From Pteria penguin (lineage: Eukaryota > Mollusca > Bivalvia > Pterioida > Pteriidae), in contig CM068590.1 of NCBI GenBank assembly GCA_035048485.1, positions 13,066,494 to 13,130,493 of the forward strand: a DNA stretch of 64,000 bases, written 5' to 3'. Below, one piece after another: positions 58,005-64,000 of the stretch. A program made the translations under genes and the position numbers. The first letter of the stretch is position 1; each line of letters opens with the position of its first letter. The notes under the pieces were generated by a model that saw only the letters and a program-made list of their open reading frames with translations, searched no databases and had not been told where the DNA came from.

Positions 58005-61000
58005 CTAGAAACGAGCTCGTTGCTAAAGCAACGAGTAGGTTTCACAAGTTAAAGTCGAAGCAGCGAAGCTGAGATCTCCTACTCTAATACAAAATTCTTT
58101 TTCACGATCCAGATATCTGATCTTTAGTGATGGTATCCACATTGCGCAATCTACTTGCAGAAATTGTAGGTAACGGCGACTTACATTATACACATTATAC
58201 TGAAGCCTACATCGCACAATATCGACTACTCTTGACCATATATTTGAAACAAGAAACATGTAGGACAATCACACTTAGTACAATCTGCACGTGTAACCTA
58301 GATCTTCAGTCCTTACTGCCCGCTTTATGTTGTTTATTTATTAACTTACGCAAGGTATTTCGCGTGTACAGATGTTTGACCTTGAATCGCTTCTCTGCTG
58401 GAATAAACAATTCTCCTCGCGATGAACTTACGCAAGTTATTTCGCGTGTACAGATATTTGACCTTGAATCGCCACTCTGCTGGAATAAACAATTCTCCTC
58501 GCGATGGCCTTTAGTAATGCCGCTTTCCCCAATATACAAAAGAAAGACTTGACAACGTCTCGTATTCCACAGGTAAAGCACTGTAACTGGCGATTAATTC
58601 GTCCTGTATAACAGCGGCGCAGTGCGAGGTATTAAGCAAGGCAAATTCACCGCGCTTCTCTAATGTGTAATGCCGACGCTCGGAGAAGATTTCTTTATAG
58701 CCTTGTTCAGCAGTAGCTCGTAGAATGTAAATTTGCTTTTTTTTTTTCTTTTTTTTTTTTTTTTGTTTTTTTTTTTTGGGGGGGGGGGGTGGGTTTTTTT
58801 TTTTTTTGGTTTTTTTTTTGTTTAAGAATTCGAATGCATAATACTTTCTCAAACTCTATTTTATAGAAAGCACTTTAAATCGCGATTGAATTAATCGCGA
58901 GTTACTGCGCCTTGTCCATGGAAGAAGTCCTATATCACAGCGGTGTCGTGCAAGGTATTAAGCAAGGCAAATTGACCGCGCTTCTGAAGATATGTTTATT
59001 GCGTTGTTCATCAGTAGAGTGCCCAAAATTTGATTTTTGTTTAAGAAATCGAAATCAAAATGCTTTCTCAAACTCTTGTTTTTATAATTTGTTCATACGA
59101 CGAATAAAAAATACTTGAAAGTTACGCAAGTAAGATATTTTTATAAAAAAATCTTTAAATTGCTCACTTTCAAATACCGGGAAACATGTTTCATAGTAAA
59201 ATCGTTACGGAAAATCGTTTCGTAATGTTTTGGAAACTAAAAGACTAAAAAATAAGACAGTTTTGAACATTACGTAATTTTTAAAAAACTTTAAATTGAA
59301 ATAGAGGCCAAACTAAAAGAGATAGATAATATCGGCCGATAAAAGTTCTAAAGATATGAACCTAGAGAACATAACAGTGAAAATTTGAGAGATCTACCAT
59401 TAAAACTAAAAGCTACATACGCGAAAATCGAAAAATATTAAATCTTACGTAATTCTCTTAAAACGTCGTATATTTCGAAAAAATTTTTCATTAAACGGGA
59501 GTATGTGTCTGTGAGAATGAATAGCCGAAAGATGAAATTTCAAAGTAAAGAGTCGGTAGATACCCTCATTCCCTATCATGCTACCAATTTTCACATCTCT
59601 ACCTTCTTTAATAAGCGAGCTTTAGCTGAAACCATTTCATTAAACATTAATGAACTTTATGTGACGTTGAAAGCATCACTTTAAAGGGGGTTGTCGTGTT
59701 TAAACCTAAATAACTCGAAAACGGTAAGAGTTAGCGAAAATTTGATGGCAATGTTATGCATATAAATTTTCGCGCAGAATCGATTGCAACAATCCCCGAT
59801 TCGATACCATGAAAAATAAGGGAGTTATGACGTCATTTAGAAAAGTATGACGTCATTTTCAGGAATTTGGCACCTTGCCAATTCCCTTTTGTCAGTCGGT
59901 AGATATTTGCATTCTCTTTTATGCTACCAAATTTCATACCTCTAGCTTTATCAATAAGCGAGACACAGGTACCTGAAGTTTTAAATTGTATTTTCAGGAA
60001 AGGCCAAACACTGAACTTTGACCGCAAATATCTCGAAAACGGTAAGAGATATCGAAAATCTGAGACCAGACCTTTCTCCTTTAACTACTTTTTCACGCAG
60101 AATCGATTGCAACAATCCCCGATTCGATATGATGAAAAATAAGGGAGTTATGACGTCATTTAGAAAAGTATGACGTCATTTTCAGGAATTTGGCACCTTG
60201 CCAAATTCCTCTTGTAGGTCGGTAGATATTCTCATTTTCTATCATGCTACCAAATTTCACACCTCTAACTTCCTCAATAAGCGAAACACAGCTTCCTGAA
60301 TTTGAAAAGTGTGTTTTCAGGAATGGTGAAACCGTGAACTTTGACCGCAAATATCTCGAAAACGGTAAGAGATATCGAAATTCTGTTGCGGTACTTACCA
60401 TTTTACTTTTTCACGCAGAATCGATTCCAACCGTCCCCGCCTCGATCCGATGAAAAATAAGGGAGATATGACGTCATTTACAAAGTATGACGTCATTTTC
60501 AGGAATTTGGCTCCATGCCAAATTCCTCTTGTCAGTCGGTAGATATTCTCAATCTCTATCATGCTACCAAATTTCACACCTCTATCTTCCTCAATAAGCG
60601 AGCTATAGGCGAAAACATTTCATGAATAATTAATGAGTGTTGATGACGTCACAAACATCACTTTAAAGGGGGTTGTCGTGTTCAAACGCAAATAACTCGA
60701 GAACCGTAAGAGTTAGCGAAAATCTGAGAACACTGTACTGGTAGGTATTTGAACGCTCTATCGAATGGAAGAAACCCGATCAAAATCCGACTGCAAATAA
60801 AGTCGCTAGACCTTGCCAAAGATTTGATTCGAAAATTTTCAATAATTTCAAAAATATTGGCAGCATGCCATTTTCATTCTAGAGGTAGATTAAGAATGTG
60901 GAAACATGTTTAGATATAAAATTTCTTGCCGATATCTCATTTAATAAGAGAGATATTAACGTATGAATATTTAATTAGCTTTGATGACGTCATAGCGAAT

Positions 61001-61438
61001 TTTCCCACGCTCATTGTGACTTTATTTATGGTCCGATTTCAAAAATTTTTCATATTCCAAATCAGACCATTAAAATCTTTCATCCTACTGTCTAAAATCT
61101 AAGATTGACATATTTTTTTTGAAATGAAAACAATCGGGTCAAGGTCAACTTTTTCGGGGTAGAGCTACGAAATTGACGCAGTGACATAAAATCTTGCATC
61201 TCCTTTTCTGAATCGAATGCTGAAAATTTCATTCCAATCGGACAAATAATAAGGAAGATATAGCGATTCAAAATTTTGGCGTCGTAGGTGGCGCTGCGCG
61301 CTTATAAGCGGTAATTTAGAAAATTAAAAAAATCAAATCTTGAAAATTTTATTTCGAATCGAACACTGAAAACAGAATAGAAATATCTTTAATAATGAGT
61401 GATTTCTGAGCCGTCACAAAAAAAAAAACGGATGAAGA
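58005..61438 (-). mobile_element. Helitron-like unit 4
   Basis: It lacks about 13 bp (ACACACGTTTGAA) near 58600 that the other units keep. Its first ~320-bp subrepeat (59760-59880) has the CATTTAGAAAAGT spacing of the second subrepeat, so it is chimeric. Otherwise near-identical. Confidence 0.7.
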
Positions 61439-61451
61439 ATAATAATAATAA

Positions 61452-62198
61452 CTAGAAACGAGCTCGTTGCTAAAGCAACGAGTAGGTTTCACAAGTTAAA
61501 GTCGAAGCAGCGAAGCTGAGATCTCCTACTCTAATACAAAATTCTTTTTCACGATCCAGATATCTGATCTTTAGTGATGGTATCCACATTGCGCAATCTA
61601 CTTGCAGAAATTGTAGGTAACGGCGACTTACATTATACACATTATACTGAAGCCTACATCGCACAATATCGACTACTCTTGACCATATATTTGAAACAAG
61701 AAACATGTAGGACAATCACACTTAGTACAATCTGCACGTGTAACCTAGATCTTCAGTCCTTACTGCCCGCTTTATGTTGTTTATTTATTAACTTACGCAA
61801 GGTATTTCGCGTGTACAGATGTTTGACCTTGAATCGCTTCTCTGCTGGAATAAACAATTCTCCTCACGATGAACTTACGCAAGTTATTTTCGCGTGTACA
61901 GATGTTTGACCTTGAATCGCCACTCTGCTGGAATAAACAATTCTCCTCGCGATGGCCTTTAGTAATGCCGCTTTCCCCAATATACAAAAGAAAGACTTGA
62001 CAATGTCTCGTATTCCACAGGTAAAGCACTGTAACTGGCGATTAATTCACACACGTTTGAAGTCCTGTATAACAGCGGAGCAGTGCGAGGTATTAAGCAA
62101 GGCAAATTCACCGCGCTTTCTCTAATGTGTAATGCCGACGCTCGGAGAAGATTTCTTTATAGCCTTGTTCAGCAGTAGCTCGTAGAATGTAAATTTGC

Positions 62199-62229
<31 letters not shown>

Positions 62230-64000
62230 TGTTTTTTTTTTTTGGGGGGGGGGGGGGGGGTGGGTTTTTTTAATTTTTGGGGGGGTTTTTTGTTTAAGAA
62301 TTCGAATGGATAATACTTTCTCAAACTCTATTTTATAGAAAGCACTTTAAATCGCGATTGAATTAATCGCGAGTTACTGCGCCTTGTCCATGGAAGAAGT
62401 CCTATATCACAGCGGTGTCGTGCAAGGTATTAAGCAAGGCAAATTGACCGCGCTTCTGAAGATATGTTTATTGCGTTGTTCATCAGTAGAGTGCCCAAAA
62501 TTTGATTTTTGTTTAAGAAATCGAAATCAAAATGCTTTCTCAAACTCTTGTTTTTATAATTTGCTCATACGACGAATAAAAAATACTTGAAAGTTACGCA
62601 AGTAAGATATTTTTATAAAAAAATCTTTAAATTGCTCACTTTCAAATACCGTGAAACATGTTTCATAGTAAAATCGTTACGGAAAATCGTTTCGTAATGT
62701 TTTGGAAACTAAAAGACTAAAAATAAGACAGTTTTGAACATTACGTAATTTTTAAAAAACTTTAAATTGAAATAGAGGCCAAACTAAAAGAGATAGATAA
62801 TATCGGCCGATAAAAGTTCTAAAGATATGAACCTAGAGAACATAACAGTGAAAATTTGAGAGATCTACCATTAAAACTAAAAGCTACATACGCGAAAATC
62901 GAAAAATATTAAATCTTACGTAATTCTCTTAAAACGTCGTATATTTCGAAAATTTTTTTAATTAAATGGGAGTATGTGTCTGTGAGAATGAATAGCCGAA
63001 AGATGAAATTTCAAAGTAAAGAGTCGGTAGATACCCTCATTCCCTATCATGCTACCAATTTTCACATCTCTACCTTCTTTAATAAGCGAGCTTTAGCTGA
63101 AACCATTTCATTAAACATTAATGAACTTTATGTGACGTTGAAAGCATCACTTTAAAGGGGGTTGTCGTGTTTAAACCTAAATAACTCGAAAACGGTAAGA
63201 GTTAGCGAAAATTTGATGGCAATGTTATGCATATAAATTTTCGCGCAGAATCGATTGCAACAATCCCCGATTCGATAAGATGAAAATTAATGGAGTTATG
63301 ACGTCATTTACAAAGTATGACGTCATTTTCAGGAATTTGGTACCATGCCAATTCCCTTTTGTCAGTCGGTAGATATTTGCATTCTCTTTTATGCTACCAA
63401 ATTTCATACCTCTAGCTTTATCAATAAGCGAGACACAGGTACCTGAAGTTTTAAATTGTATTTTCAGGAAAGGTCAAACACTGAACTTTGACCGCAAATA
63501 TCTCGAAAACGGTAAGAGATATCGAAAATCTGAGACCAGACCTTTCTCCTTTAACTACTTTTTCACGCAGAATCGATTGCAACAATCCCCGATTCGATAT
63601 GATGAAAAATAAGGGAGTTATGACGTCATTTAGAAAAGTATGACGTCATTTTCAGGAATTTGGCACCTTGCCAAATTCCTCTTGTAGGTCGGTAGATATT
63701 CTCATTTTCTATCATGCTACCAAATTTCACACCTCTAACTTCCTCAATAAGCGAAACACAGCTTCCTGAATTTGAAAAGTGTGTTTTCAGGAATGGTGAA
63801 ACCGTGAACTTTGACCGCAAATATCTCGAAAACGGTAAGAGATATCGAAATTCTGTTGCAGGTACTTACCATTTTACTTTTTCACGCAGAATCGATTCCA
63901 ACCGTCCCCGCCTCGATCCGATGAAAAATAAGGGAGATATGACGTCATTTACAAAGTATGACGTCATTTTCAGGAATTTGGCTCCATGCCAAATTCCTCT
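61452..64000 (-). mobile_element. Helitron-like unit 5, cut by the window edge
   Basis: 2549 bp are visible; by period, about 900 bp more should lie outside. It has a one-base insertion near 61890 that shortens the shared 141-codon frame, which argues against that frame being a selected protein. Six TGACGTCA sites are visible. Confidence 0.7.

Noticed and set aside
58511..58852. 113-codon Lys/Pro-rich frame on the minus strand of unit 4
   Set aside because: It reads through the T/G homopolymer tract.
47430..64000. CRISPR-like or prophage array
   Set aside because: The units are 3.4 kb long and near-identical, with no short repeat-spacer pattern, in a clearly eukaryotic context.

Overview
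This window looks like an intron-rich or intergenic, AT-rich stretch of an animal genome that has been heavily invaded by transposable elements. I place it in a mollusc, most likely a bivalve. The basis is the kind of repeats present: tRNA-derived SINEs whose tails run into CAATCAATC repeats, the 'GGGGGCATAAAA'-type dispersed repeats, and DIRS, BEL, Penelope and Helitron-like elements side by side. The species cannot be told from sequence alone. I see no bacterial-type operon, no rRNA gene and no complete ordinary host gene.

Layout. Positions 1-2.8 kb hold microsatellite DNA, a 189-bp fold-back, and a SINE inserted into the end of a MITE-like element. Positions 2.83-10.3 kb hold a decayed tyrosine-recombinase retrotransposon of the DIRS order (gag-like, RT/RNase H and recombinase remnants) with A1...B1-A2-B2 split direct repeats. 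A 1.68-kb DNA transposon with an ACCGGT target duplication is inserted in its RT, and a fragment of a different RT lies near its 3' end. Positions 10.3-22.9 kb are mostly non-coding. They contain a small MITE, a candidate two-exon C2H2 gene fragment (12.6 and 15.1 kb), a pair of inverted ~450-bp arms at 13.26 and 18.52 kb flanked by TTAA, and dispersed repeats with a second SINE. Positions 22.9-32 kb hold a broken PIF/Harbinger transposase (24.1-25.6 kb) and, on the minus strand, a nearly intact pogo/Tigger-like transposase gene with a C-terminal PHD finger (27.2-29.1 kb).

Positions 32.18-39.49 kb are a complete-looking but dead BEL/Pao LTR retrotransposon with 615/617-bp LTRs, TG...CA ends and a 5-bp AATAT target duplication. 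From inside its 3' LTR a 2325-bp segment is tandemly duplicated with no differences that I could find (39381-41705 and 41706-44030). Each copy carries a SINE with a MITE inside it, an RT 3' end and part of a Tc1-like transposase. Positions 44.4-46.1 kb hold a broken Penelope-like element with RT and GIY-YIG parts, followed by a SINE of a second family.

From 47.43 kb to the end of the window there is a head-to-tail array of at least 4.7 copies of a ~3.44-kb unit, joined through (AAT)n. On the minus strand each unit ends in a hairpin followed by CTAG, the signature of a Helitron 3' end. No replication or helicase ORF is present, so I read it as a non-autonomous Helitron-like element that became a satellite. 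Each unit carries about five degenerate ~320-bp subrepeats and eight TGACGTCA palindromes, six of them in regularly spaced pairs. This array is the most unusual part of the window.
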